Source of the DNA: Isosphaeraceae bacterium
GTDB taxonomy: Bacteria > Planctomycetota > Planctomycetia > Isosphaerales > Isosphaeraceae
DNA length: 64,000 nucleotides
Assembly (NCBI GenBank): GCA_026004735.1
Contig: BPJS01000001.1
Coordinates: 62,001 to 126,000 of the forward strand
Reading direction: 5' to 3'
This document shows positions 16,210 to 25,575 of this stretch, one piece after another. A model generated the notes under the pieces. It saw only the letters and a list, made by a program, of their open reading frames with translations. It searched no databases and was not told the DNA's origin. The position numbers and the translations under genes are program-made. How positions within the stretch are numbered: the first letter of the stretch is position 1; each line of letters starts with the position of its first letter.

Positions 16210-18804
16210 ATGGGCATGAGCCGGCGATCACGACAACGAAGAAAGCGGGCAGGGCTGGAGCGGCTTGAGCCGAGGTTGGCGTTGAGCAGCCCCGCCGATG
16301 TGACCGACTGGGATGGTGCGACGGAGACGCTGGGGCTGGTGGGCGTCGATCCGCCCGACGGCACGGTGACGACCGTGGCGCCGCGGGTGCTGAGCGTCGA
16401 GTTCGATCGGGAAATTGACGGGTTCTCGCTGGGACTGAACGACCTGCGGCTGGATCGCCTGGACGAGTCGGACCAGGTTGTCTGGTCGACCGAGATGGCG
16501 GGGCTGTTTCTGGAGTCGGTGCTGGACGCGGCGGGGACGCGGGTTTCGGTGGAGCTGCCGGACGACCTGGTGCTTGAGCCTGGCACGTATCGGTTGGTGA
16601 TCTCGGGGTGGAGCCTGTTGGGGGGGATCGACGGCACGCCGGCGGTCGAGTTTGGGACCGACCGGGTGGTGTCGGCGTTCAGCTTGTCGCCGCGGGGGGC
16701 GACGCTCGACGATGCCGAGGATCTGGGGCCCCTGCCGCCGGGCACGATCGTAGACGTCCACGGGGCGCTCGATTTCGAGGCCGATCCGCGAGCCGTGCGG
16801 CTCTACCGCTTCGAGGTGCCGGCGAGCCACGGTACTTGGCGGTTGGGTGCGGCGGTGATTGCGCAGGCCGATGGCAGTCCGCTGGATGCGGCGCTGTCGC
16901 TGTTTGACGCGACGGGCCGGGTGCTGGGTGCGACCGACAAGGGACTGCGCGACGCGCCCGAGGATCCGTTCCTGTACGCGGGACTGGCGCCGGGGACGTA
17001 TTACCTGGGGGTCTCGGGGGTCGGGAATCTGGCGGGCCGACCGGGCAGTTATGACCCGGCCAGCGGGCTGCCGGAGCTGGTGTCGGTGACCCGCGCGAGC
17101 GGGCCGTTCCGGCTCTCGCTGGTGATTGATCCGGCGGATGAGCCGACGCGTCTGGTGGGTCTGAAAGTTCTGCGCGCCGATCGGTTCGACCCTACGCCGA
17201 CCGGGCTGGAGCTGAGCTTTTCGAGCCTGGTCTATCCCAAGCCGCGCGAGGACGACAATCCGTTGGTGGGTATTCGACTGGTCGGGCCGGATGGTCGGGG
17301 ATGGCCGTTGAGCGGGGCCGAGTTTGATTTGGAGCGGGCGACGCTTCGGTATGCGATTGCCGACCGGCTCCCGCCGGGTCGGTATCTGATCGTGTTGGGC
17401 AATCGCTATCCGCTGATCGATCTGGCGGGTCGGCGGCCGGTGGCGCCGGGTCAGCCCGAGGGTGTGCTGGGCAGCTTCGAGGTGACCGGCCGGCGGCCGC
17501 CGCACGATGCGGCCGATCTGGGGGTGGCCTTCCTCCGCGATCTGAACCAGGGGCTGGCGCGGTCGATCGACTTGCAGCCGGGCGAGTCGCACAGTTACCG
17601 GCTGGTTCTGACCCGACGGGACTTGTTGCGACTACAGCTCACATATTCGGGGGGCACGGGACGGATTGAGGTCGTCCGGGGTGAGGGCGATCCGGTGACG
17701 TTCGAGCTGGAGAGCGTGTCCGCGCCGCGCCAGACCACCCGACTGCTCGATCTGCTTGGCGGCGAGGTAACGGTCCGGGTCTCGGCGACCGGCAACCAGC
17801 CGTTTTCCCTGCGATGGAATCTGACGACCGTCGCCGCCGACCATGAACGATTGCTTCTGAACGGCAACGGGCAAGGCCCAGCGCTGTCCTTGCGGCTAAT
17901 TGCACCCGGGGAGCTGGAGGGACCAGCCGCGCCGCCATCGGAGCCAGGGCGGATCTCGGACCGTCCGGCGTTCGATCCTGTTCCCGAGGTTTCCGAGCTG
18001 GGAGGATCGACGATCGGCGCGATCTCGGTGCCGGTGATGGTGACGCCACTGGTGCTTCCCGGTGGTTCCGGGAGAGGGGGGTCATCGGTGGTTTTGAATC
18101 CGCCGACCGCAAATCTCCCGCTGCCGCAAGACGGCCCGGGCGGTTCGGATATGCGGGTGGCGATCGCGCCGTTGGCTGGGCTGTTGTTGCTGCCGGCGAC
18201 CGAACCGGTCGGGCGGCCCGTGGCGCGATCCGAGATGGATTTGCCATCAGCCGGGTCCGAAACGGCGGCCGAGACAGCGGAGCTGGCCGCGACCGCACCC
18301 ACCGATGCGCCGTTTGGTCAGCCCGGTCAGGATGGGACCGACGCCCTGGCATCGACCGATCTGCTGCCACCGCCGGTCGGCTTGCCCGACCTGGCGGCGG
18401 TCTCCCCAGACTTGGCCAATCACCTGGACTCGGCCGAGGCTCCGGTGGAGATCGCCGAGGTGTTGGCCCCGGCGTTGGCGATCGGTTCGGAGCAACCGCT
18501 AACAGGCGAACCGACGGTGGCAGGCCTGAGCTTGCCGGCCGTGGTTCCGCCGGTACCGGAGCCGCCGGCCGCGGCTCCGCTGGTCGCCGCCTCGTTGGAC
18601 CCGTTGAGCTGGCTCCCGGGCCGGCCGAACCTCGACAGCGAGTCGCACTCGTTGAAGAGCGACCTGAGTTCGCCGCTCGGGGCGGTCTTGGTGGCGGCAG
18701 CGGTGGTCGACGCCCAGCGCCGGCTGCGTCGGTGGCTGGGGCGCCGCCGGGGACTGCGGCGGGCCGGACCGATCGAACCAGGCTGGCGGTGGCAGCCGTT
18801 CTGA
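16210..18804 (+). CDS. LEPR-motif surface protein with Ig-like and PPC-like domains
   Basis: 864 residues from ATG 16210 (ATG 16216 also possible), with AAAGG upstream. The N-terminus SRRSRQRRKRAGLERLEPR with LAL after it is the planctomycete extracellular motif (LEPRLALS at 19-26). Residues ~45-135 look like a bacterial Ig-like domain (VLSVEFDREIDGFSLGLNDL). A PPC-type domain covers ~195-285 (AVRLYRFEVPASHGTW, GLAPGTYYLGVSG). Further beta-rich Ig-like material reaches ~540. The last 300 residues are Pro/Ala/Glu-rich linker, ending in an Arg-rich tail (RRLRRWLGRRRGLRRAG). There is no catalytic motif; a structural or adhesive surface protein is the likely role. Same strand and same N-terminal class as the preceding matrixin. 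Confidence 0.8.
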   Translation: MGMSRRSRQRRKRAGLERLEPRLALSSPADVTDWDGATETLGLVGVDPPDGTVTTVAPRVLSVEFDREIDGFSLGLNDLRLDRLDESDQVVWSTEMAGLFLESVLDAAGTRVSVELPDDLVLEPGTYRLVISGWSLLGGIDGTPAVEFGTDRVVSAFSLSPRGATLDDAEDLGPLPPGTIVDVHGALDFEADPRAVRLYRFEVPASHGTWRLGAAVIAQADGSPLDAALSLFDATGRVLGATDKGLRDAPEDPFLYAGLAPGTYYLGVSGVGNLAGRPGSYDPASGLPELVSVTRASGPFRLSLVIDPADEPTRLVGLKVLRADRFDPTPTGLELSFSSLVYPKPREDDNPLVGIRLVGPDGRGWPLSGAEFDLERATLRYAIADRLPPGRYLIVLGNRYPLIDLAGRRPVAPGQPEGVLGSFEVTGRRPPHDAADLGVAFLRDLNQGLARSIDLQPGESHSYRLVLTRRDLLRLQLTYSGGTGRIEVVRGEGDPVTFELESVSAPRQTTRLLDLLGGEVTVRVSATGNQPFSLRWNLTTVAADHERLLLNGNGQGPALSLRLIAPGELEGPAAPPSEPGRISDRPAFDPVPEVSELGGSTIGAISVPVMVTPLVLPGGSGRGGSSVVLNPPTANLPLPQDGPGGSDMRVAIAPLAGLLLLPATEPVGRPVARSEMDLPSAGSETAAETAELAATAPTDAPFGQPGQDGTDALASTDLLPPPVGLPDLAAVSPDLANHLDSAEAPVEIAEVLAPALAIGSEQPLTGEPTVAGLSLPAVVPPVPEPPAAAPLVAASLDPLSWLPGRPNLDSESHSLKSDLSSPLGAVLVAAAVVDAQRRLRRWLGRRRGLRRAGPIEPGWRWQPF

Positions 18805-18983
18805 ACCCCAACTGGTTCGGTGCCCGCTGCGGACACCCGGCGTCCGTTGAGGCGTGCCGTCGCGGGGTGGGAGCGGCCGTTGCCCCTTGCACGGCCGGAT
18901 ATTGAGGCCGGATACTCGGATTCGACAACGCCGAAGCGGTGGCATGAGCCGGGGCGAGACGTCGGATCTCCGAGGTGTTTGAG

Positions 18984-21900
18984 ATGTTCAGGTCGCGATC
19001 CGGGGGCTGTGGGCTGGCAGGGGGTGTGGTTCTGATCCTCGCGGCACTGGCGGCGGCCCAGGAACCGGATGTCGGCGACGTGATTCCCCATGCGCAGGAC
19101 CGCCCGCCCAACCCACCGAAGACGCCGGCCGAGGCGATCGCGGCCATGACCGTGCCGGAGGGGTTTCGCGTCGAGCTGGTCGCGGCCGAGCCGGATCTGG
19201 TCAACCCGGTGGCGATGACCTTCGACGAAAAGGGGCGGATCTGGGTTGCCGAGAGCCTCGAATACCCCCGGCGCGAGCCGGGACCTGGACGCGATCGGCT
19301 CAAGGTCTTCGAGGACACCGACGGCGACGGCCAGGCCGACCGGGTCACAATCTTCTGTGAAGGGCTGAATATCCCGTCTGGGGTTGCCGTGGGGCACGGG
19401 GGCGTCTGGGTGGCCAACAGCCCGGACATCCTGTTTTTCCCGGACGCTGACCGCGACGCCGTGCCGGACGGGCCTCCGGACGTGGTGGCCACCGGCTTTG
19501 GCCGCGCCGACACCCACGAACTGCCCAACAGCCTGACCTGGGGCCCGGACGGCTGGCTTTACGGGTGGAACGGCGTGTTCAACCCGAGCCGGGTCAGCTC
19601 GAACAATGGAAAAACATATGAATTTACGTGCGCTATTTGGCGGATACATCCCCGGACGCGGGAGTTTCAGATCTGGTGCGAGGGGACGAGCAACCCGTGG
19701 GGAATCGCGATCAATGACGAAGGCGAGTTTTTCGCTTCGGCGTGCGTGATCGACCATCTCTGGCATCTGGTTGAGGGCGGGTATTACATCCGCCAGGGCG
19801 GGCCATACCCGCCGTTCACCGCGCCGCATGGGTCGATCGTCAACCACACGCATCAGAAAGCGGCCTACTGCGGCGTTGTCTGGTTCGACTCGGAGGCGTA
19901 TCCGGAGGAGTATCGCGGCCGGCTCTACATGGGCAACATCCACGGCAACTGCATCAACGTGGATGAGCTACAACGCGATGGCGCGTCGTACAAGGCGACG
20001 GCCCGCCCGGATTTTCTCTCGGCGAACGACGCCTGGTTCATGCCGGTCAGCCAGAAGGTGGGCCCAGATGGATGTTTATATATTCTAGATTGGTATGACC
20101 GGTACCATTGCTACCAGGACGCCAACCGGGACCCGGAGGGTATCGACCGCCTGAAGGGACGGCTCTACCGGGTTCGCTACCGGGAAACGCCGCGGCGGTT
20201 CGGGTTCGACCTGGGACGGGAAACCGATGAAGCACTGATCGCTCGACTTGGAGCCGCGAACATTTACGACCGCGAGACCGCGCAGCGGCTGCTGACCGAG
20301 CGGCTGGCGGGTGGCACGGCGCAGCCGGGAACGCGCGAGGCGCTCGAGGCCCTGGTGGGAGGAGGCGACGCGGCGATGCGGCGGCCGGTCCGGATGCACG
20401 CGCTCTGGGCCTTGATCGGGAGTGGGGCGATCGATGAAGCGGGGATCGGCCGCCTGTTGGACGACCCGGACCCGGTCGTGCGGGCTTGGGCGGTCCGCGC
20501 GGCGGGCGATGGGGGGGCGGACCCCGCCTTGGTCCTCGGGCGGCTGAGCGATCCGAATCCGGTCGTGCGCACATGGGCGGTTGTGGCCGCGGCGAAGGTC
20601 TGTAAGGAAACGGGGTTGGCTGCGCGGGTGTTGGAGGCGTCGGCGTCGGAGGCCGATCCGCTGCTGGCCCATGTTGTCTGGCAGGTGGTTCATCCCCGGC
20701 TCGACGATCCCGCCGAGGTGGACCTGCTGGCCGACGTGGCGGAATCGCGGATGGCGGTGAGCGGGTCCATGGGGGCGCGGCTCTGGCCGCGGCTGGTGGC
20801 CCGGGTGGCGGCCGCGCCGCGGGTGGACGGGGTGAAGGTGGCGCGGCTAGCGCGGATTGGGTTGGAGCGGTTCGGCGACGAGGCGGCGGTGGCCCGCGAG
20901 ACGCTTGACCGCCTGACGGCGGCGGTGCGCGAGGGGGTGATCGCCAGCCAGCGGTTGCACGGACTGCGTGCGGAACTGGGGTCAGTGGTGCGCGACCGGG
21001 CGGCGGATCGGGCCAGTGCGGTCCGCGCCGATGCGCTCAAACTGGCCGCGGCCTGGGGCGACCCGGAGGCACTCGACGCCCTGCGTGCGGTGTTTGCCGA
21101 CGATCAGGCCGAGCCTTGGCTGCGGATCGAGGCCCTGCGAGTCTTGGTGGCGCAGCGCGATCTGGGGGTCATCGACCGGGCCTGTGAGCTGGCGACCGAT
21201 CGGGGGGTGATGCCGGCCGAGGCCCGGCGGCGGCTGATCGAAGCGTTGGGCGAACTGGACGAACCGCGGGTTGCCGAACGGTTGCTCGCGGCCTACGGCG
21301 ATTTGGGGCCAGGGGTGCGCCCGACGGTTGTGGCCGTGCTCAGTGGTCGGGCGAGCTGGGGCCGGGCCTTGCTCGCGGCGGTGGCGCGGGGTGTGGTTCC
21401 CAAGAGCGAGATTCATCTGAATCAGGTGCGTCGGTTGCTGGCCACACGGGACCCTGAGATCGCGGCGGCGGTCCGCCAGCTCTGGGGGGTGATCCGCGAG
21501 GGCCGCGACGAACGCCGCGACCTGGTCGTGGGCCAGATGCGCAACTTCCTGGCCAAGACGCCGGGCGATCCGGTTGCCGGGCGAGCGGTCTACCAGAAGA
21601 TTTGCGCGACGTGTCACAAGATCTACGGCGAGGGTCAGGACGTCGGCCCGGAGATCACGCTGAATGGGCGCAACGATTGGGATCAGCTCATTTCCAACGT
21701 GTTCGACCCGAATCTGGTGATCGGAGAGGCGTACCAGGCGGTCAATGTGGCGACGACGGATGGGCGGGTGCTTACCGGTCTGCTGGTTGAGGACAGCCCG
21801 GCGCGGGTCGTGCTCCGGTTGCAGGGCGGCGAGAACGTGGCGATTCCGCGGGCGGAGGTCGAGGATCAGCAGGTCGCGAGCGTTTCGCTGATGCCTGAAG

Positions 21901-22043
21901 GGATCGAAACCCAGTTGACGCCGCAGGAAATCGCGGACCTGTTCGCCTTTTTGGCGCTGGACAAACCGCCCGAGGATCCGACCGCGAAGCGGCTGCCCGG
22001 CGCGCCGGAGGTTCCGCGCCGCGAGGCGGGCCGAGGGCAGTGA
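18984..22043 (+). CDS. PVC-type haem-binding CxxCH protein (dehydrogenase-like propeller, HEAT-like repeats, cytochrome c domain)
   Basis: 1019 residues from ATG 18984 (GAGG at 18972-18975; a GTG at 18975 is in frame). Signal peptide CGLAGGVVLILAALAAAQ. Residues ~45-395 form the membrane-bound dehydrogenase-like propeller (TIGR02604 type: FRVELVAAEPDLVNPVAMTF, VGPDGCLYILDWYDRYH). HEAT-like helical repeats follow (~430-840: LLDDPDPVVRAWAVRAAG). The C-terminal domain (TIGR02603 type) has the c-type haem site CATCH (Cys874, Cys877, His878) and the usual end DLFAFLAL. A periplasmic c-type redox protein; the substrate is often presumed to be a sugar or alcohol, but this is unproven. It heads a plus-strand run continuing to 27822. 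Confidence 0.9.
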   Translation: MFRSRSGGCGLAGGVVLILAALAAAQEPDVGDVIPHAQDRPPNPPKTPAEAIAAMTVPEGFRVELVAAEPDLVNPVAMTFDEKGRIWVAESLEYPRREPGPGRDRLKVFEDTDGDGQADRVTIFCEGLNIPSGVAVGHGGVWVANSPDILFFPDADRDAVPDGPPDVVATGFGRADTHELPNSLTWGPDGWLYGWNGVFNPSRVSSNNGKTYEFTCAIWRIHPRTREFQIWCEGTSNPWGIAINDEGEFFASACVIDHLWHLVEGGYYIRQGGPYPPFTAPHGSIVNHTHQKAAYCGVVWFDSEAYPEEYRGRLYMGNIHGNCINVDELQRDGASYKATARPDFLSANDAWFMPVSQKVGPDGCLYILDWYDRYHCYQDANRDPEGIDRLKGRLYRVRYRETPRRFGFDLGRETDEALIARLGAANIYDRETAQRLLTERLAGGTAQPGTREALEALVGGGDAAMRRPVRMHALWALIGSGAIDEAGIGRLLDDPDPVVRAWAVRAAGDGGADPALVLGRLSDPNPVVRTWAVVAAAKVCKETGLAARVLEASASEADPLLAHVVWQVVHPRLDDPAEVDLLADVAESRMAVSGSMGARLWPRLVARVAAAPRVDGVKVARLARIGLERFGDEAAVARETLDRLTAAVREGVIASQRLHGLRAELGSVVRDRAADRASAVRADALKLAAAWGDPEALDALRAVFADDQAEPWLRIEALRVLVAQRDLGVIDRACELATDRGVMPAEARRRLIEALGELDEPRVAERLLAAYGDLGPGVRPTVVAVLSGRASWGRALLAAVARGVVPKSEIHLNQVRRLLATRDPEIAAAVRQLWGVIREGRDERRDLVVGQMRNFLAKTPGDPVAGRAVYQKICATCHKIYGEGQDVGPEITLNGRNDWDQLISNVFDPNLVIGEAYQAVNVATTDGRVLTGLLVEDSPARVVLRLQGGENVAIPRAEVEDQQVASVSLMPEGIETQLTPQEIADLFAFLALDKPPEDPTAKRLPGAPEVPRREAGRGQ

Positions 22044-22090
22044 GCAGGCGAGCGGTCGCCGGCACCGCCTGTCCAAGCGAGAGGTGGGGG

Positions 22091-22582
22091 ATGAGGGGAT
22101 ATGCACCGGGCTGGATCGTTCGGTGTCGGCACTGCGGTCGGACGCGCGACGCTGCCGATCTGGGCTGGGTACGAATCGGCGCGGCTTCGCGTGGCAAGGT
22201 CACGTGGGTCCACTGCCCGGACTGTGGCCGCCGGCGCTGGCATGCGGTCGAGCGTGTCGGCGACTGGACGCCTCCGGCGGCGGGGGCGAGCGATCGACCC
22301 GACCACGCTGATCCGCAGGGGCAGGCCGACCTCGAGCTGGAGCGAACGACCATGCCCGAAGGCGCCGCGACGCTACCGCTGTTTCTGATCCTGGCCGGCG
22401 TCGTCCTGATTGTGGTGGGATTGATCGCCTGGTCAGGCGCGTTCTCTTGGTTCGGGCGGCTGCCGGGCGATCTTCGGATCGAGAAGCCCGGAGTCCGGTT
22501 TTACGCTCCGCTGACGTCGATGATCCTGGTGTCGATCGTCTTGTCGGCGATCGCCGCCGCGGTTCGCTGGGTGCTACGCTAA
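22091..22582 (+). CDS. Zinc-ribbon protein with C-terminal DUF2905 membrane domain
   Basis: 163 residues from ATG 22091 with AGAGGTGGGGG just upstream; an in-frame GTG at 22040 overlaps the previous stop (GTGA) but is less well placed. The N-terminal half has two CxxC pairs (Cys12/15, Cys42/45) framing a basic zinc ribbon. From about residue 88 comes a complete DUF2905 module: two transmembrane helices (LPLFLILAGVVLIVVGLIAW and TSMILVSIVLSAIAAAVRWV) around FGRLPGDLRIEKPGVRFYAP. DUF2905 is usually a ~70-residue stand-alone protein, and an ATG at 22352 could start it alone, so either a fusion or two overlapping products is possible. Function unknown. Confidence 0.8.
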   Translation: MRGYAPGWIVRCRHCGRTRDAADLGWVRIGAASRGKVTWVHCPDCGRRRWHAVERVGDWTPPAAGASDRPDHADPQGQADLELERTTMPEGAATLPLFLILAGVVLIVVGLIAWSGAFSWFGRLPGDLRIEKPGVRFYAPLTSMILVSIVLSAIAAAVRWVLR

Positions 22583-22695
22583 TGGGGCTTGGTCGAATCG
22601 TCGAACAGCGCGAAGGGCCAGGCGTCGCCGCAGATCGACGGCTGCAGTGACGGCGCGCGTGCGGCAGTCCCCAGCACTCTGGGGGTGGAAGGCCG

Positions 22696-25305
22696 ATGGG
22701 GATGATGCTCGTCTGGGTGGCGGCGTTGGGGGTCGTGCACGGGGCGGTCGACGAGGCGGTTCCGGTTGCAGTAGACGCTCGGCTCCGCGTGCGTCTGTTT
22801 GCGGATGAAGCGTCGATCGTGACGCCGATCGGCCTGGCCGTCGATGGCCGGGGCCGTGTGTTTGCGGTCGAGTCGCATACGCACATGCCCCCGCGCGACT
22901 ACGACGGTCCGCCCCATGACCGCGTCAAACGGCTCGAGGACCGCGACGGCGACGGCCGCGCCGACGACGTCGCGATCTTCGCCGAGGGCTTCCGCGACGC
23001 CATGAATCTGGCCTTCGGCCCGGACGGGACGCTGTACCTCTGCCACCGCACGGGAGTCGTCGCGCTGCCGGACCGCGACGGCGACGGCCGGGCCGATGAG
23101 GCGCAGGAAATTCTGCGTCTGGAGACGCCCCAGACGTATCCCCATAGCTGCCTGCTCTCGATCGCGTTTGGACCGGACGGCAGGCTTTACGTTGGGCGGG
23201 GCAACCTCGGCGGCGAACCGTGGACCCTGATCGCCGCCGACGGCTCGCGGCTGGCCGGCTACGGTGAGGGAGGCGCGATTGTCCGCCTGGGGCCGGATGG
23301 GTCGGATCTGGAGCCGTTCGCGACCGGCTTTTGGAACCCGTTCGGTCTGGCCTTCGACGGCCAGGGGCGGTTGTTCGCCGTCGATAACGACCCGGATGCG
23401 CGCGGGCCGAACCGGCTGGTCCATGTCGTCGAGGGCGGTGACTACGGCTTCCGCGCTTTGTTCGGCCCGGACGGGCTTCACCCGTTTCAGGCGTGGGACG
23501 GCGAGCTGCCTGGAACCCTGCCGCTGGCCGGCCCGACCGGGGAGGCCCCCTCGGGCCTGATCGACGCGGCGCGGGCCTGTCTGCCCGCCGACTACCGGGA
23601 CTGCCTGCTCTCGACGAGCTGGGGCGAACACACCATCGAGCGGCTCCGGCTCAGCCCGCGTGGGGCCTCGGTGGCCGCGGTGCCCGAAGTGGTGATCCGC
23701 GGCGGCCGCGATTTTCGGCCGGTCGCCATCGACACAGCGCCCGACGGCACGATCTACGTCAGCGATTGGGTGCTGCACGACTACCCGAACCATGGTCGCG
23801 GCCGGATCTGGCGGATCGACGTCCCACCTGGCCAGGCCGCCGAGCCGCCCCGACCTCCGGACGCCGTGCCCCCGATCAGCCCGAGCCGGCGCACGGCCAC
23901 GATCTCGCCCGATGCGGCTCCCGCGGAGCGCTACGCGGCTTGGCTCAAGCAGTTGACCGATCCGGATCCGTTCGTGCGAACGGCGGCCGTTGCGGCGGCA
24001 GCTCAGCCGGCTTACCGCGAGCGGCTCAGCAGCGACCTGGACCATGACGATCCACGGGTGCGGCTGGGCATCTTGGTTGCGCTCCGCCACGCCGGCACGC
24101 CGCCGGACGACGATCGGTTTCGTCGCTGGCTTGATGACCCCGATCCCGACGTGCGCCGAATGGCGTTGGCCTGGATCGCCGAACGAGGCCGCGGCGAGCT
24201 TGCGGCCGACCTGCGCCGCGTGCTCACGCGGGAGGTCACGCCCGATCTGCTCCGTGCCTATCTGGCGGCCAGCCAGGCCCTCGAGCCGGCGACGCTCGCG
24301 GCGGTCGCACGCCGCGAACCCGGCTTTCGGATCCGCCGCGCGATCGATCCGCGGCGGCTGGCCGAACTGCTCGAGGAACCGGCGCTGCACGGCGCGAGCC
24401 GAGCGCTGGTGATCCGGCTGGCCGATGCTCTGCCGGATCGCTCCCGCGTCCGGGTGCGCGAGGCGATCGTCACCGCCCTCGACGATGACGATTTGGCCTG
24501 CCGTGTCGAAGCCGTGCGGACCCTGGGGCGCTGGGCCGATTCGGCGGCTGGCGAAGCACTCTGGCAGATCGCTTGCGATCGCGGCGAGCCGGCGACGCTC
24601 CGAGCCGACGCGGTTAACGCCCTGGCCGGTCTCGGCGAAGATCGGACCGACTTGTCCGCGTTGCTAGACGACCCGGAGCCAGAGGTCCGCCGCGAAGCGG
24701 CGCGGGCCCTGCGTGCGGCGGTCCACAAGCCAGCCGTGCGCGCAGCCTTGCAGCGTGCTGCCGAGCAGCCCCGGGATCAGGACGACGAGCTGAGCGCGCA
24801 GGCTCGCTTTGCCCTCGACCCGGCCGCCGATCGCCCGCGCGATGACCAGGCCTGGCAAACCGAGCTCGGTTCGGGCGGGAGCGTCTCCGCCGGCCGCCGC
24901 GTCTTCCTCGATCGTGCGATCGGTTGCGTCGACTGCCACACAGCCGAAGGACGAGGCGGCTCCATCGGGCCGGATCTCTCGACGATCGGGCGCACGTTCG
25001 GACGGGACCGCCTGCTCGAGTCGATCCTGCACCCGTCGGCCGAGATCGCCCAGGCCTACCGGCCGACCCGCGTCGCCACGACCGACGGGCGTGTGTACGT
25101 CGGCCTCCAGTTTCACTTCCGCTCGGACGACCACGTCACCCTCCTGGTTCAGGACGGGGCGTCGCTCAGCGAGATCGCGCTTCGGCTCGATGAGCTGGAA
25201 GAATACGGACCCAGCCCGACCTCGCTGATGCCCGAGGACCTGGCCGCGCGATTGAGCGTGCCCGACCTGCGCCATCTACTGGCCTACCTGGTATCGCTGC
25301 GCTAG
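22696..25305 (+). CDS. PVC-type haem-binding CxxCH protein (second copy)
   Basis: 869 residues. Short signal peptide (MMLVWVAALGVVHGA). The same architecture as the gene at 18984 but clearly diverged: propeller (~25-375: PIGLAVDGRGRVFAVESHTH, IAFGPDGRLYVGRGNLGG, FATGFWNPFGLAFDGQGRLF, VSDWVLHDYPNHGRGRIWRI), HEAT-like repeats (~410-690) and a C-terminal cytochrome c domain with CVDCH (Cys744, Cys747, His748) and SLMPEDLAARLSVPDLRHLL. ATG 22696 follows a GGGGGTGGAAGG-type site. It lies 113 bases after the DUF2905 gene. Probably a periplasmic electron-transfer dehydrogenase. The two copies share domain order but not close sequence, so they are not a recent duplication. Confidence 0.88.
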   Translation: MGMMLVWVAALGVVHGAVDEAVPVAVDARLRVRLFADEASIVTPIGLAVDGRGRVFAVESHTHMPPRDYDGPPHDRVKRLEDRDGDGRADDVAIFAEGFRDAMNLAFGPDGTLYLCHRTGVVALPDRDGDGRADEAQEILRLETPQTYPHSCLLSIAFGPDGRLYVGRGNLGGEPWTLIAADGSRLAGYGEGGAIVRLGPDGSDLEPFATGFWNPFGLAFDGQGRLFAVDNDPDARGPNRLVHVVEGGDYGFRALFGPDGLHPFQAWDGELPGTLPLAGPTGEAPSGLIDAARACLPADYRDCLLSTSWGEHTIERLRLSPRGASVAAVPEVVIRGGRDFRPVAIDTAPDGTIYVSDWVLHDYPNHGRGRIWRIDVPPGQAAEPPRPPDAVPPISPSRRTATISPDAAPAERYAAWLKQLTDPDPFVRTAAVAAAAQPAYRERLSSDLDHDDPRVRLGILVALRHAGTPPDDDRFRRWLDDPDPDVRRMALAWIAERGRGELAADLRRVLTREVTPDLLRAYLAASQALEPATLAAVARREPGFRIRRAIDPRRLAELLEEPALHGASRALVIRLADALPDRSRVRVREAIVTALDDDDLACRVEAVRTLGRWADSAAGEALWQIACDRGEPATLRADAVNALAGLGEDRTDLSALLDDPEPEVRREAARALRAAVHKPAVRAALQRAAEQPRDQDDELSAQARFALDPAADRPRDDQAWQTELGSGGSVSAGRRVFLDRAIGCVDCHTAEGRGGSIGPDLSTIGRTFGRDRLLESILHPSAEIAQAYRPTRVATTDGRVYVGLQFHFRSDDHVTLLVQDGASLSEIALRLDELEEYGPSPTSLMPEDLAARLSVPDLRHLLAYLVSLR

Positions 25306-25575
25306 GCGGGTCGGACGACGGGGGGCGGCGGGCCTTCCGATCTGCGGCCGACAGCCGGCCGACACCCACCGACTCTTGAGGTGAATCGGACGCGCCACGC
25401 GTCAGGCTTGCGTCGGCACGGCGTGTCGGCGTGGCTCGATCCGACGGCTCTACGAGCCGAGCCGGGTTTGGGCCGGACCGAGCGGCCAAAGACTGGATGT
25501 ACCGGCCGCGTCGCCGTTGGTACGCTCCTGGGTTGAATCGCCGGGCGGCGATCGTGGTCCTGCGGGTTCGGGTGG

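Noticed and set aside
17639..19943. Long minus-strand frames (up to 629 residues) opposite the LEPR-motif protein and first haem protein
   Set aside because: Arg/Pro/Ser-rich low-complexity translation with no domain; antisense shadow of two supported genes.
22579..24390. 603-residue minus-strand frame opposite the second haem protein
   Set aside because: Antisense to a gene with an intact CxxCH domain and family motifs; no recognisable protein.
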